Part shown: one piece after another, positions 42,571 to 51,744 of the stretch
Position numbering within the stretch: the first letter of the stretch is position 1
How the letters are laid out: each line of letters begins with the position of its first letter
Origin: Pseudomonadota bacterium
GTDB taxonomy: Bacteria; Pseudomonadota; Alphaproteobacteria; Rhizobiales; Beijerinckiaceae
Length of the DNA stretch: 64,000 nt
Direction of reading: 5' to 3'
Assembly: GCA_021781815.1 (NCBI GenBank)
Contig: JAJXWB010000003.1
Location: 62,001-126,000 of the forward strand
The notes under the pieces: generated by a model
Told to the model about the DNA's origin: nothing
The model's input: the letters and a program-made list of their open reading frames with translations, nothing else
Databases searched by the model: none
Made by a program: the position numbers and the translations under genes

Positions 42571-43710
42571 ATGACCAAGACTCTCACGCCTGTCGCCGGC
42601 AATCACGCCTGCGCGCTTGCAGCAATCGCTGCGGGGTGCCGCTTTTTCGCCGGCTACCCGATCACGCCCTCTTCGGAAATCGCGGAATTCATGTCGCGCG
42701 AACTGCCGCGCGTCGATGGCGTCTTCATCCAGATGGAGGACGAGATCGCCTCGATCGCGGCGATCATCGGCGCCTCGCTCGGCGGCTCGAAGACGATGAC
42801 CGCCACCAGTGGTCCCGGATTTTCCCTGATGCAGGAAAATCTCGGCTATGCCGCCATGACCGAAACGCCGTGCGTCATCATCAATGTGATGCGCGGCGGA
42901 CCGTCGACAGGCATGCCGACGCGACCGGCACAGGGCGACATCATGCAAGCGCGCTGGGGCTCGCACGGCGACCATCCCATTATCGTCGTCGCGCCCGCCT
43001 CCGTGCAGGAAATCCATTCGGAGACGATCCGCGCCTTCAATCTGGCCGAGGAATTCCGTACCCCCGTCGTCGTGCTTTACGATGAGATCGTCGCGCATCT
43101 GATGGAGATGGTCGAGCTTCCGGCCGCAGGAACGATCAAGCAGGTCGACCGCAAGTGGGCGGACGCGGCACAAGCCAACTATCTGCCCTATGCGGAGACG
43201 CCAGACCTCGTGCCGCCGATGTCGCGGCCGGGCGACGGCCATCGCGTGCACGTCACCGGCCTCACGCATACGCCCGACGGGTTTCCGACGCAGAAGCCCG
43301 ATCTTGCGGACAGGGCGCTCATGCGCATTCTCGACAAGATCGAGAAAAACCGAGGGAAAATCGAGAAAATCGAAGCTATCGAAACGGACGACGCCGATAT
43401 TCTGATCGTCGCCATCGGCATCGTCGCGCGCGCCGCGCGCAGCGCGGTCGCCTCGCTGCGCAGCGAGGGAATAAAGGTTGGCCTACTTCGTCCCGTGACG
43501 TTGTGGCCCTTTCCCGAGGCCGCCGTGCGCGCGGCCGCAAACAATGCGCGCGTCGTGCTGGTCCCGGAAATGAATACGGGCCAGCTCAATCGCGAAGTCG
43601 AACGTCTCGTCGATGCGCCCGCCAAGGTCGCCGGTCTGCATCGGGTCGATGGCGAGCCAATCGCGCCTGGCGAGATCGCCGCAAGAATCCGGGAGATGAT
43701 CGCGCAATGA
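42571..43710 (+). CDS. 2-oxoacid:acceptor oxidoreductase alpha subunit (PadG/phenylglyoxylate type)
   Basis: 379 aa alpha subunit without a fused gamma domain. It has GCRFFAGYPITPSSEIAEFM near residue 22, QMEDEIASIAAIIGASLGGS, SGPGFSLMQENLGYA and GPSTGMPTRPAQGD. In Azoarcus-type phenylacetate metabolism the equivalent PadG works on phenylglyoxylate, giving benzoyl-CoA. Proximity to padBCD supports that substrate; KorA-type 2-oxoacid use is the alternative. The stop overlaps the beta-subunit start (ATGA). Confidence 0.85.
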   Translation: MTKTLTPVAGNHACALAAIAAGCRFFAGYPITPSSEIAEFMSRELPRVDGVFIQMEDEIASIAAIIGASLGGSKTMTATSGPGFSLMQENLGYAAMTETPCVIINVMRGGPSTGMPTRPAQGDIMQARWGSHGDHPIIVVAPASVQEIHSETIRAFNLAEEFRTPVVVLYDEIVAHLMEMVELPAAGTIKQVDRKWADAAQANYLPYAETPDLVPPMSRPGDGHRVHVTGLTHTPDGFPTQKPDLADRALMRILDKIEKNRGKIEKIEAIETDDADILIVAIGIVARAARSAVASLRSEGIKVGLLRPVTLWPFPEAAVRAAANNARVVLVPEMNTGQLNREVERLVDAPAKVAGLHRVDGEPIAPGEIAARIREMIAQ

Positions 43711-44564
43711 ACGAGATTGTCCGAAAGGACGCGGTTCGTCCTGCCTTCGACATCAAGGATTATCTGCGGCTGGACCTGATGCCGCATTTCATGTGTCCGG
43801 GCTGTGGCCACGGCATCGCGCTGCGCGCGTTGCTGTGGGCGACGCACGAGCTGGGCATAGAGAAGAACCAGCTCGCGGTGGTGTCGGGCATCGGCTGTTC
43901 CGGCCGGGTCGGCGCCTATATCGACGCAAACACCTATCACACGACGCATGGACGCCCGCTCGCGTTCGCGACGGGTCTCAAGCTCGCACGCCCCGATCTG
44001 AAAGTCATCGTCATCACCGGCGACGGCGATTGTCTGGCGATCGGCGGAAATCATCTGATCCATGCCTGCCGCCGCAATCTGGACATCACCTGTCTCATGC
44101 TCAACAACGAAGTCTACGGCATGACCGGCGGACAGGTGTCGCCGACGACATCGGTCAACCGTCTCACGACGACGACCCCCGCCGGCAATTGCGAACCGAC
44201 CTTCGACGCCTGCAAACTGGCGGAGGCCGCCGGCGCAAGCTTCGTCGGGCGCGAGGTGACCCGTCAGGCGCCGGCGCTGAAGAATCTGATCCGCGCGGCG
44301 ATGGAGCACGACGGTTTTTCTTTCGTCGAAGTCATGTCCGACTGCACCGAAATCTACGGTCGCAAGAACGATCTCGGCGAGTCGCCCGAGATGATCCTGA
44401 GCCAAAAGGCCGACATGCGGCCGGAGGCATTCGGCAACGTCGCCGATCAGCCGTTCCGTCCGAACCGCCTCGTCACCGGCGTCTTGGCGAAGCAGGAGCG
44501 CCCGGAATACGGCCGCACCTATCGCGCGCGCGCCGCGCTCGAACGCGCGAAGAAGGGGCGCTGA
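43707..44564 (+). CDS. 2-oxoacid:acceptor oxidoreductase beta (TPP) subunit (PadI type)
   Basis: 285 aa TPP subunit. Its cluster cysteines are in HFMCPGCGHGIALRA and VVSGIGCSGRVG. The TPP motif is ITGDGDCLAIGGNHLIHACR, followed by YGMTGGQVSPTTS. It pairs with the alpha subunit upstream and the gamma subunit downstream. It is clearly related to KorB at 4541-5380 but carries a longer N-terminal leader (VRKDAVRPAFDIKDYLRLDL). Confidence 0.88.
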   Translation: MNEIVRKDAVRPAFDIKDYLRLDLMPHFMCPGCGHGIALRALLWATHELGIEKNQLAVVSGIGCSGRVGAYIDANTYHTTHGRPLAFATGLKLARPDLKVIVITGDGDCLAIGGNHLIHACRRNLDITCLMLNNEVYGMTGGQVSPTTSVNRLTTTTPAGNCEPTFDACKLAEAAGASFVGREVTRQAPALKNLIRAAMEHDGFSFVEVMSDCTEIYGRKNDLGESPEMILSQKADMRPEAFGNVADQPFRPNRLVTGVLAKQERPEYGRTYRARAALERAKKGR

Positions 44565-44565
44565 C

Positions 44566-45117
44566 ATGGCCCGCACCGAAATCCGCCTTGCCGGCTCCGG
44601 CGGCCAGGGGCTCATCCTCGGCATGCACATCCTGTTTCGCGCGCTCGGCATCGAAGGCAAACGCGCAGCGCAATCGCAGAGCTACGAGCCGACCTCGCGC
44701 GGCGGCTTCTGCTATTCCGACCTTGTCGTATCGGACGATGCGGCGGGCTACCCGCTGGTCACCGGCCTCGACATGATCGCCGGCCTGTCGCAGATCGGAG
44801 TTGACCGCTCAATGGCGATGGCGAAGGCAGGCTCGCTCGTCCTCATCGACGAGCGTCTCGTCCCGCGTCCGCCAGAGGGCCTGCACGACCTGCATATCCT
44901 GCCGATCACGACGCGCGCGATCGCGCTCGGCAGCGCGCGCGTCGCCAATATTGTGGCGCTCGGCGCGCTGGCGCGGCTGTCGGGCGTTGTCAGCAAGGAT
45001 GCGCTGATGGAGGCCGTTCGACTGGAGACGCCGAAGAAATTCGCCGAGCTGAATCTTGCGGCGCTGGAGGAAGGATTTGCCCTGCAGGCGGGCGTCGTCG
45101 CAACGGAGCCGGCGTAG
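44566..45117 (+). CDS. 2-oxoacid:acceptor oxidoreductase gamma subunit (PadE type)
   Basis: 183 aa gamma subunit with the family start RLAGSGGQGLILGMHILFRA and the SQSYEPTSRGGFCYSDLVVS motif that contacts the alpha subunit. It closes the operon. With the fused delta domain upstream, all four subunit types of a phenylglyoxylate-type oxidoreductase are present. The flavoprotein PadH, which in Azoarcus passes electrons to NAD+, is not in the window. Confidence 0.86.
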   Translation: MARTEIRLAGSGGQGLILGMHILFRALGIEGKRAAQSQSYEPTSRGGFCYSDLVVSDDAAGYPLVTGLDMIAGLSQIGVDRSMAMAKAGSLVLIDERLVPRPPEGLHDLHILPITTRAIALGSARVANIVALGALARLSGVVSKDALMEAVRLETPKKFAELNLAALEEGFALQAGVVATEPA

Positions 45118-45133
45118 GACGCTCCCGAGCGTC
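45118..45133. terminator. Candidate terminator hairpin after the oxidoreductase operon
   Basis: GACGCTCCCGAGCGTC begins one base after the gamma-subunit stop. It forms a GACGCT/AGCGTC stem around CCCG, and a second GAGCGTC follows at 45137-45143. It sits between convergent genes and could act both ways. No T tract is visible. Confidence 0.35.
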
Positions 45134-45163
45134 GTGGAGCGTCACGGCGCGCGCTCGTTTGCA

Positions 45164-46495
45164 TCACCTGCCGGCGTAATCGACGCGCCAGATGACGCCG
45201 CCGCTATCGTCGCTGAAATACAGCGCGCCATCCGGTCCGATCGCGAGAGACACCGGGCGCCCCCAGATGTCCGCATCGGAGGCGACGAAGCCGATCACGA
45301 AATCCTCATAGGCGCCGGTCGCCCTGCCGTTCTCAAAGCGTAGACGGATGATCTTGTACCCGGTGCGCTTCGTCCGGTTCCATGAACCGTGCAGAGCGAC
45401 AAAGGCGTCGCCATCATAGTCGGCGGGAAAGCGACCGCCCTCGTAGAAGGCAAGGCCCAGGGGCGCGGAATGCGGCTGGATCAGGACATCCGGCGTCGTG
45501 ACGCGGTGCGCCAGATCGGGCCGGAGGCCGGGGTGGCCAGGATCGCCGTGGCCGCCGATGTAAAACCAGGGCCAACCGTAGAACGCGCCGTCCTGCACGC
45601 GCGTGACATAGTCCGGCGGGAGGTCGTCGCCGAGCAGGTCGCGCTCATTCACGGCGCACCAGAGTTCATCGCTGGCTGGCCGCAGGGCCATGGCGACGCA
45701 ATTGCGCAATCCGGCAGCGACCACGCGGCGGCGCCCGCCATGTGGATCGAAAGCCAGCACATCGGCGCGCCCCAGTTCGGCGCCCCAGCTCGCGCCAAGC
45801 CCGTTCGCCTGTTCGAACGCAGCGAGTTCGGCGGGCGTTTGATCCATTTCCGCCGCGTTGTTCGAGCGTGATCCAACCGACAGGTACATCGTGCGACCGT
45901 CGCGCGAAAAAACGATGTCGCGCGTGACATGGCCACCATCCGGCAAGCCGTCGACGACGGTCTCCGGCGCACCGCGCGCGACCTCGTCGCCGGAAACATA
46001 GGGGAAGCGCACGACGCGCGTCGGCGTCGAGGCATAGACGTAGCGCGGCTTGTCGGCGGGATAGAAGGCAAGGCCAAACAGGCCGCCGAGTCCACTGGCG
46101 AAGATCGTCCGGCGCTTCGGGCCGGGCGCTCCGCCAGCGCCAAGGACGAGAATTCGCCCCTGCCCGGTTTCGGCGACGAACAGATCGCCGTTGGGGGCAA
46201 AGCGCAATGTGCGCGGTTGCGCCATTCCGCTCGCGAACTGGTCCACGGAGAATCCGGGCGGCGCGGCGAGCGCCGCGCCTGGCGGGCGCGCCACGATGTG
46301 GGGGGAGGCCGCGCCGACCGGCGTCGCGCGCGGCGGCGGCATGTCGGCCGGCCCAATATGGCGCCATACGCCCGGCGCGTCCTGCCGCCAGTCGCCGTAG
46401 GCTGCGGCGCCTGCCCGGACATCGGCGGGAGCCTGCGCCTGGGCGGCGCAGACCGCGCCGGACAGAAGAACCAGCAGCATCGACCAGATCCGCAT
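45164..46495 (-). CDS. PQQ-type sugar (sorbosone/glucose) dehydrogenase-like protein, exported
   Basis: 443 aa beta-propeller protein. The signal peptide (MRIWSMLLVLLSGAVCAAQA) fixes the start at 46495, behind GGGGGA. The propeller repeats include LRFAPNGDLFVAETGQGRIL, GLFGLAFYPADKPRYVYAST and DIVFSRDGRTMYLSVGSRSN. The FVALHGSWNRTKRTGYKI segment is typical of soluble aldose sugar dehydrogenase/L-sorbosone dehydrogenase families. A periplasmic quinoprotein is likely; PQQ use and substrate are unproven, and no PQQ synthesis genes are near. Confidence 0.85.
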   Translation of the reverse strand: MRIWSMLLVLLSGAVCAAQAQAPADVRAGAAAYGDWRQDAPGVWRHIGPADMPPPRATPVGAASPHIVARPPGAALAAPPGFSVDQFASGMAQPRTLRFAPNGDLFVAETGQGRILVLGAGGAPGPKRRTIFASGLGGLFGLAFYPADKPRYVYASTPTRVVRFPYVSGDEVARGAPETVVDGLPDGGHVTRDIVFSRDGRTMYLSVGSRSNNAAEMDQTPAELAAFEQANGLGASWGAELGRADVLAFDPHGGRRRVVAAGLRNCVAMALRPASDELWCAVNERDLLGDDLPPDYVTRVQDGAFYGWPWFYIGGHGDPGHPGLRPDLAHRVTTPDVLIQPHSAPLGLAFYEGGRFPADYDGDAFVALHGSWNRTKRTGYKIIRLRFENGRATGAYEDFVIGFVASDADIWGRPVSLAIGPDGALYFSDDSGGVIWRVDYAGR

Positions 46496-46672
46496 CGAGA
46501 TCCCCCGGTTCATGCGCCTTGAGGCCGTCGTGCCGGCGCTGGGCAAGCCCGCATCCGTCCTGGCTGGAAGCCTGCGTCGAAATTCTCCCCGCGTCCATGC
46601 CGGCGTGGATATATGTTCGGCTTATCCGTTAGGATGAGTTCCGGGGTTCCCCTTCACGGGAAGGCAGGCGTC

Positions 46673-47065
46673 ATGTCCGAAAGCGAACTGTTCGACAAGG
46701 GACTCGCCGCACGGCGCGAGGTTCTGGGCGCCGACTACGTGGATGGTTCGCTGGCGAAGGCCGATGATTTCATGATGGCGTTCCAGCGCGCCGCCACCGA
46801 ACTGGCCTGGGGGTATGTCTGGACCCGGCCGGGCCTCGATCGCCGGACGCGCAGCATCCTCAACCTTGCCATGCTGACCGCGCTCAACAAGCCGGCGGAA
46901 CTCAAGCTGCACGTCAAAGGAGCCTTGACGAACGGCGTCACCGTCGAGGAAATCAAGGAAGCGCTGCTGCACGCGACCGTCTATTGCGGCATTCCCGCCG
47001 GCCTCGAAGCATTCAAGGCAGCGCATGAGACGTTGCAGGCGGAAGGCGCGCTGCCCTCGCAATGA
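46673..47065 (+). CDS. Carboxymuconolactone decarboxylase family protein
   Basis: 130 aa helical protein of the PcaC/AhpD family. It has the family segments RDDFMMAF-like KADDFMMAFQRAATELAWGY, GLDRRTRSILNLAMLTALNK and the C-terminal VEEIKEALLHATVYCGIPAG. Only one cysteine is visible in that last motif, so it lacks the AhpD CxxC peroxidase site and fits the decarboxylase branch. In PcaC the enzyme works in protocatechuate degradation, downstream of PobA. No other pca gene is present, so this role is tentative. The stop overlaps the next start. Confidence 0.83.
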   Translation: MSESELFDKGLAARREVLGADYVDGSLAKADDFMMAFQRAATELAWGYVWTRPGLDRRTRSILNLAMLTALNKPAELKLHVKGALTNGVTVEEIKEALLHATVYCGIPAGLEAFKAAHETLQAEGALPSQ

Positions 47066-48294
47066 ACGAACCGGCGCCGACCATCGACGACATTCGCGCC
47101 GCGGCGCAGCGCATTGCTGGCTCAGTCGAGCGCACGCCGTTCATGCGCTCGCGAACATTGTCCGAGATCGTCGGCGCCGAAATCTGGATCAAATTCGAGA
47201 ACCTGCAATTCACGGCCTCGTTCAAGGAACGGGGCGCAGCCAATCGGCTGCTGACGCTCGCGCCGTCGCAGGCGCGGCGCGGCCTCATCGCGATGTCAGC
47301 AGGCAATCACGCGCAGGCTGTCGCCTATCACGCGCAGCGTCTGGGGCTGCCGGCGACCATCGTCATGCCGAAGGGAACGCCGTTCGTGAAGGTGGCGCGC
47401 ACACGCCACCATCAGGCGCGTGTCTTGATCGAAGGCGAGACATTGGCCGACGCGGCAAGCTTCGCGCGCCGACTTGGCGAACGCGAGGAGCTTGTGTTCG
47501 TTCACCCGTACGACGATCCCGCCATCATCGCGGGACAAGCGACGGTTGCGCTGGAAATGCTCGCCGATGCGCCGGACCTGGATTGCATCGTCGCGCCGGT
47601 CGGAGGCGGCGGCCTTGCGGCGGGGGTCTCGATCGTGGCTGCGGCGACCCGACCCAACCCCGAAGTGATCGGCGCGGAGGTCGAGACCTACGCCGCCGCT
47701 GCGCAAATGCTCGCGGGACAGCCGGTATCTGTCGGCGGCGCGACGATCGCCGAGGGCATAGCGGTGCGCGACATCGGCGTGCTGCCGTTGTCGATCCTGC
47801 GCGCGAACCGGATCGACGTGATGACGGTTCCGGAAAGCCTAATTGAAAAGGCGGTCATCCTGCTGATCGAAATCGAAAAAACCGTCGCCGAAGGAGCAGG
47901 CGCCGCCGGGCTCGCCGCGCTGCTGTCCGAGCCCGGCCGCTTTCGCGGACGGAAGGTCGGCCTCATTCTGTCCGGCGGAAATATCGACACGCGCATGCTG
48001 ACCAACATTCTCATGCGCGGGCTCGTGCGGGACGGGCGGCTGATCCAGCTTACCGTCGAAATCGCGGACAAGCCCGGCGCCCTGGCGCAATTGGCGGAGT
48101 CAGTCGCCCAATTCGGCGGCAATATCGTGGAAGTGCAGCACCAGCGTTTGTTCGGCGCCATGTCCGTCAATGTCGCCGAGGTCGATCTCCTGATCGAAGC
48201 GCAGGACGAGACGCATGGCGCAGCGATTGTCGCCGGGCTCGAATCCGGCGGCGCAAGGGTTCGACGGCGCGAGGTCGCGCGGCGGCGGGGATGA
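47062..48294 (+). CDS. Threonine ammonia-lyase (threonine dehydratase) with ACT domain
   Basis: 410 aa PLP enzyme that deaminates threonine to 2-oxobutanoate. It has the cofactor lysine in TASFKERGAA (Lys55), the phosphate-binding PVGGGGLAAGVS and the serine-threonine loop SAGNHAQAVAYHA. The C-terminal ACT domain begins LIQLTVEIADKPGALAQLAE. The single ACT domain and length match the shorter, TdcB-like branch with ACT. It is translationally coupled to the decarboxylase-family gene by ATGA, an unusual pairing. Confidence 0.92.
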   Translation: MNEPAPTIDDIRAAAQRIAGSVERTPFMRSRTLSEIVGAEIWIKFENLQFTASFKERGAANRLLTLAPSQARRGLIAMSAGNHAQAVAYHAQRLGLPATIVMPKGTPFVKVARTRHHQARVLIEGETLADAASFARRLGEREELVFVHPYDDPAIIAGQATVALEMLADAPDLDCIVAPVGGGGLAAGVSIVAAATRPNPEVIGAEVETYAAAAQMLAGQPVSVGGATIAEGIAVRDIGVLPLSILRANRIDVMTVPESLIEKAVILLIEIEKTVAEGAGAAGLAALLSEPGRFRGRKVGLILSGGNIDTRMLTNILMRGLVRDGRLIQLTVEIADKPGALAQLAESVAQFGGNIVEVQHQRLFGAMSVNVAEVDLLIEAQDETHGAAIVAGLESGGARVRRREVARRRG

Positions 48295-48471
48295 ATTCAC
48301 CGATTGACGCCCGGGCGAATGACCGGACCCATCGGAACGCGGGCCGAACGCCCGACGCAAGAAGATTGCGGACAAGATCAACCCCTGCGCCTAGGATGTG
48401 CGCCTGTAGCCGGGGCGACGCCATGCGTCTCGCCGGCATGGGGTCGATCGCGATTTTGCGGGACGACGCGC

Positions 48472-50916
48472 GTGGCCATTTCGAGAAGCCTTGAATTCAA
48501 TCGCTGGAGCATTTCCAGCCGCCTGATCCTGTTGGTGGTGGCGCTGGCGGCGCCGATGAACCTGATCGCCCTGGGCATCGTCTGGCGTCTGGTCAGCGAA
48601 GCCGGCGCCACGCAGCGCACGAACCTGCTATATACCGCGCGCGCCATAGCCACCGGCGTCGACGCCGAACTCGGAAAATATACCGCGTTTGCCGAAGCGC
48701 TGGCGCGCGCGCCGAGCCTGCTGGAGCCGGATCTACACGCATTCGAGGCGGAAGCCGCGCGGCTTTTCCCAACACATTCGGTCGCCTGGGTCGTTGTCAG
48801 CGATCTGGAGGGGGTGCAACTCCTCAATACCGCGCGGCGTCCCGGCGACGTCCTGCGCGTCAGGCCAGAGACAGCTCTGGCGGCCCAGAGACGCGCATTC
48901 GACACGCACGCGACCGGGATTTCCGATGTCTATTTCAGCGCGTTGACGCAACGCTGGCTGATAACCATCATCGTGCCGGTCTTCAAGGATAACAAGCCGT
49001 TGCGCGTCGTCTCGGTCAACGTCGACGCGGGTAATTTCCTGGGTCTGCTCAACGGGCAGCATATGCCGAAGAACTGGCTCGCCGCAATTGTCGACGGGCG
49101 CGGCCATATCGTTGCACGTGTGCCCGGCGAAGCATTCGCGGGCGATCTTGCGTCCGCCACATGGCTCCCGGAGAGAACCCGCGAGGGTGTGTTCGAGACG
49201 GTTTCGCTTGAGGGCGATCCCGTTGTCGTCGCCAACGCCCGCTCGGCGGATGCCGCATGGACGATCGGCGTCGCTATCAAGAAGGCGGAGCTGCAATCCG
49301 TCGCCTGGGGCGCGGCGCTCTGGGCGGCGGTTCTTGGCGCCGTCGTTTCTGCGTTCAGCATCCTGCTCGCTATCGGCATCGCGCATCGCATCACCGGCCC
49401 GTTGCGGGAGCTTCGCAAGCGGACGGCGAGCCTGCTCACCGGGTCGGCGGCATTCAGACCGTTCGAGCCCGGGTCGCCTGAAATCGCCGAGCTCTGGACT
49501 GCGCTACGAGGAGCGGCGGCGGAGCGCAATCGCTCGATCGAAGAGCGGCGGCGCGGCGAAACGCTTCTGACAATTGCGACCAACAACGCCGGCGTCGGAA
49601 TGGTGCTGCTCGACAAGAATCGCCTTTATCTGACTGCCAACCCCGCGTTTTCGAAAATTCTTGGACTCGGCGACGTGGACCTTATCGGCAAGGGGCCGGC
49701 CATCGTCCTGCCCGAGGTTTACGAAACACAGATTTCACCCAATCTTGACCGCGCTTTTGCAGGCGAGCGAGTCACCTACGAGTTGACGAGACAGGGGGCG
49801 GATGGAGCGCCGCGTTACTTCACGGTCGTTTGCGAGCCGCTTCGCAACGACGACGGCGACGTTTCGAATGTGGTCGCCATCATCTATGAAATTACGCTGC
49901 CAAAGCTGGCGGAGCTACGGATTGCCGGCAGCGAGGAGCGCATGCGCGCGGTGATCGACACCGCCGCCGATGCGATTGTCGTGATAGACAGCACCGGCGT
50001 CGTTCAGTCGTTCAACCCGGCTGCTGAACGCATTTTCGGATATTCCGCCCAAGAGGCGATTGGCAACAACGTCTCGTTCCTGATGCCGGAGCCGGATCGC
50101 GGCGCGCATGACGGATATATTGCCGCCTACCTCGCAACCGGCAACGCGAAGATCATCGGCATCGGCCGCGACGTCTCGGCCCGACGCAAGGACGGCTCGA
50201 CCTTTCCGGCTGAACTATCGGTCACGGAATGGCGCAACGCCGGACAAAGGTATTTCACAGGCATATTGCGCGACATAACCGAACGCCAGCGACGCGACGA
50301 GCAGATTCAGACCCTGCTGCGCGAGGTTAATCACAGGTCAAAGAATCTGCTCACCGTAGTCCACGGCATTGCGCGGCAGACCCATATGCGCCACCCCGAC
50401 GATTTCATGGCGACCTTCAGTGATCGCATTCAGGCGCTCGCCGCAAATCAGGACGTTCTCGTGCAACACGAATGGAAGGACGTCGCTCTAGATGCGCTGG
50501 TGCGCTCGCAACTCGACCCCTTCAAGGATTTGATGGGCCCTCGATTCAAGATTGAAGGGCCGGAGTTGCGCCTCTCGGCGACGGCCGCCCAGACAATCGG
50601 CATGGCGGTCCATGAACTGGCGACCAATGCAGCCAAATACGGATCCCTGAGCAACGCGGAAGGCTGGATCGAAATCTTCTGGACAATCGATGGATTGGAC
50701 GGCGACAGGCGACGATTCGACATGGCCTGGCTGGAACGTGGCGGACCACATGTGAATTCCCCGTCCGTCGCCGGATTTGGAACATTTGTCGTTCGCGACG
50801 CAGTACGAACCAGTCTGGGAGGAAAAGCGGACCTTGCCTACAAGAGCGCCGGCGTCGAGTGGCGCATGAGCTGCCCGTTGTCGAGGGTGGTCGGCGTCCG
50901 CGACGCTGGCGGTTGA
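48472..50916 (+). CDS. Membrane sensor histidine kinase with PAS domains (HWE/HisKA_2 type)
   Basis: About 814 aa from a GTG at 48472. A first membrane helix (LILLVVALAAPMNLIALGIV) is followed by an extracytoplasmic Cache-like sensor of roughly 240 residues and a second helix (ALWAAVLGAVVSAFSILLAI). A HAMP-like linker, a divergent PAS, then a PAS/PAC domain (VIDTAADAIVVIDSTGVVQS, FFTGILRDITERQ-like) follow. The kinase core has LREVNHRSKNLLTVVHGIAR and the ATP-site AVHELATNAAKYGSLSNAEG. This kinase type is abundant in alphaproteobacteria. No response regulator is adjacent; the signal is unknown. Confidence 0.87.
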   Translation: MAISRSLEFNRWSISSRLILLVVALAAPMNLIALGIVWRLVSEAGATQRTNLLYTARAIATGVDAELGKYTAFAEALARAPSLLEPDLHAFEAEAARLFPTHSVAWVVVSDLEGVQLLNTARRPGDVLRVRPETALAAQRRAFDTHATGISDVYFSALTQRWLITIIVPVFKDNKPLRVVSVNVDAGNFLGLLNGQHMPKNWLAAIVDGRGHIVARVPGEAFAGDLASATWLPERTREGVFETVSLEGDPVVVANARSADAAWTIGVAIKKAELQSVAWGAALWAAVLGAVVSAFSILLAIGIAHRITGPLRELRKRTASLLTGSAAFRPFEPGSPEIAELWTALRGAAAERNRSIEERRRGETLLTIATNNAGVGMVLLDKNRLYLTANPAFSKILGLGDVDLIGKGPAIVLPEVYETQISPNLDRAFAGERVTYELTRQGADGAPRYFTVVCEPLRNDDGDVSNVVAIIYEITLPKLAELRIAGSEERMRAVIDTAADAIVVIDSTGVVQSFNPAAERIFGYSAQEAIGNNVSFLMPEPDRGAHDGYIAAYLATGNAKIIGIGRDVSARRKDGSTFPAELSVTEWRNAGQRYFTGILRDITERQRRDEQIQTLLREVNHRSKNLLTVVHGIARQTHMRHPDDFMATFSDRIQALAANQDVLVQHEWKDVALDALVRSQLDPFKDLMGPRFKIEGPELRLSATAAQTIGMAVHELATNAAKYGSLSNAEGWIEIFWTIDGLDGDRRRFDMAWLERGGPHVNSPSVAGFGTFVVRDAVRTSLGGKADLAYKSAGVEWRMSCPLSRVVGVRDAGG

Positions 50917-50949
50917 CCGGACGGTCCACCCACAATCGCGGACCGCCTC

Positions 50950-51744
50950 TCAGTTGAACAGGGCAGGATAGCCGCGGGCCATGACGTAAATCCCGACACC
51001 CAGGACGAGCACAGCGAATATTCTGGCGAGCGTCGCCTTGTTCGCGGCCAGTTCTCCGGCGGCCTTTGCGCCGAATACTCCGCCAATCGTTCCGGCTGCA
51101 ACAAAAATTGCGGCGATGCGCCAATCGACGAGGCCCGACAGCGCATAGGACACGGCGGTCGTGAAACCGAACGCGGCCACCGCAACGAGCGACGTGCCGA
51201 CAGCAGACAGAATCGGCATGGCCACAGCCCCCATCAGACCGGGGACGATCAGGAAGCCGCCGCCGATTCCGAAAAAGCCGGATAAGCCGCCAACCACTAC
51301 GCCGGCGATGGTCAGTCGTGGCGCAAGCTCGCTCAGGTTGTCGCGCGTGAGCGGCCGGAAGCCGTCACCGTCCGCTCGCTTTCTGATGAACATCGAAATG
51401 GCGATGACCGCCATCAGCGCGCCGAACAGAAACAGCAGCTTCTTGCCGTCGAACGCCTTGCCCGCAATTGATCCGAGCGCCGCGCCGACGACGCCGGACG
51501 CCGCGAATACCGCCGCACAGGGCCAGCGCACGTTCCCCTGCCGCGCGTGGCTGATCAGGTTGACGAAGGCGTTGGCCGCCACAGCGACCGAACTGGTGCC
51601 AATCGCGACATGCGGCGACGCGACGCCGACGACATAGACGAGCAACGGGACGGCGAGCACGGAGCCGCCGCCGCCGACCAGACCGAGGACGAAACCAACC
51701 AGCGAGCCCGAGCCTGCGGCGGCGAGATCCGAATACAAGGTCAA
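50950..51744 (-). CDS. TauE/SafE-family sulfite or organosulfonate exporter
   Basis: About 264 aa membrane protein with roughly eight hydrophobic segments in two repeats. Family motifs are VGFVLGLVGGGGSVLAVPLL in the first helix and VGGLSGFFGIGGGFLIVPGL in the second repeat. The start is probably a TTG at 51744 overlapping the upstream stop as TTGA, because no ATG gives a sensible N-terminus. As the last gene of the dsr operon it would export sulfite, the product of reverse sulfite reductase, or a related anion. Confidence 0.85.
   Translation of the reverse strand: MTLYSDLAAAGSGSLVGFVLGLVGGGGSVLAVPLLVYVVGVASPHVAIGTSSVAVAANAFVNLISHARQGNVRWPCAAVFAASGVVGAALGSIAGKAFDGKKLLFLFGALMAVIAISMFIRKRADGDGFRPLTRDNLSELAPRLTIAGVVVGGLSGFFGIGGGFLIVPGLMGAVAMPILSAVGTSLVAVAAFGFTTAVSYALSGLVDWRIAAIFVAAGTIGGVFGAKAAGELAANKATLARIFAVLVLGVGIYVMARGYPALFN

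Noticed and set aside
50922-50945. CGGTCC-N12-GGACCG hairpin between the histidine kinase and tauE
   Set aside because: The stem is short, the loop is large and no T tract follows, so it is not reported as a terminator.
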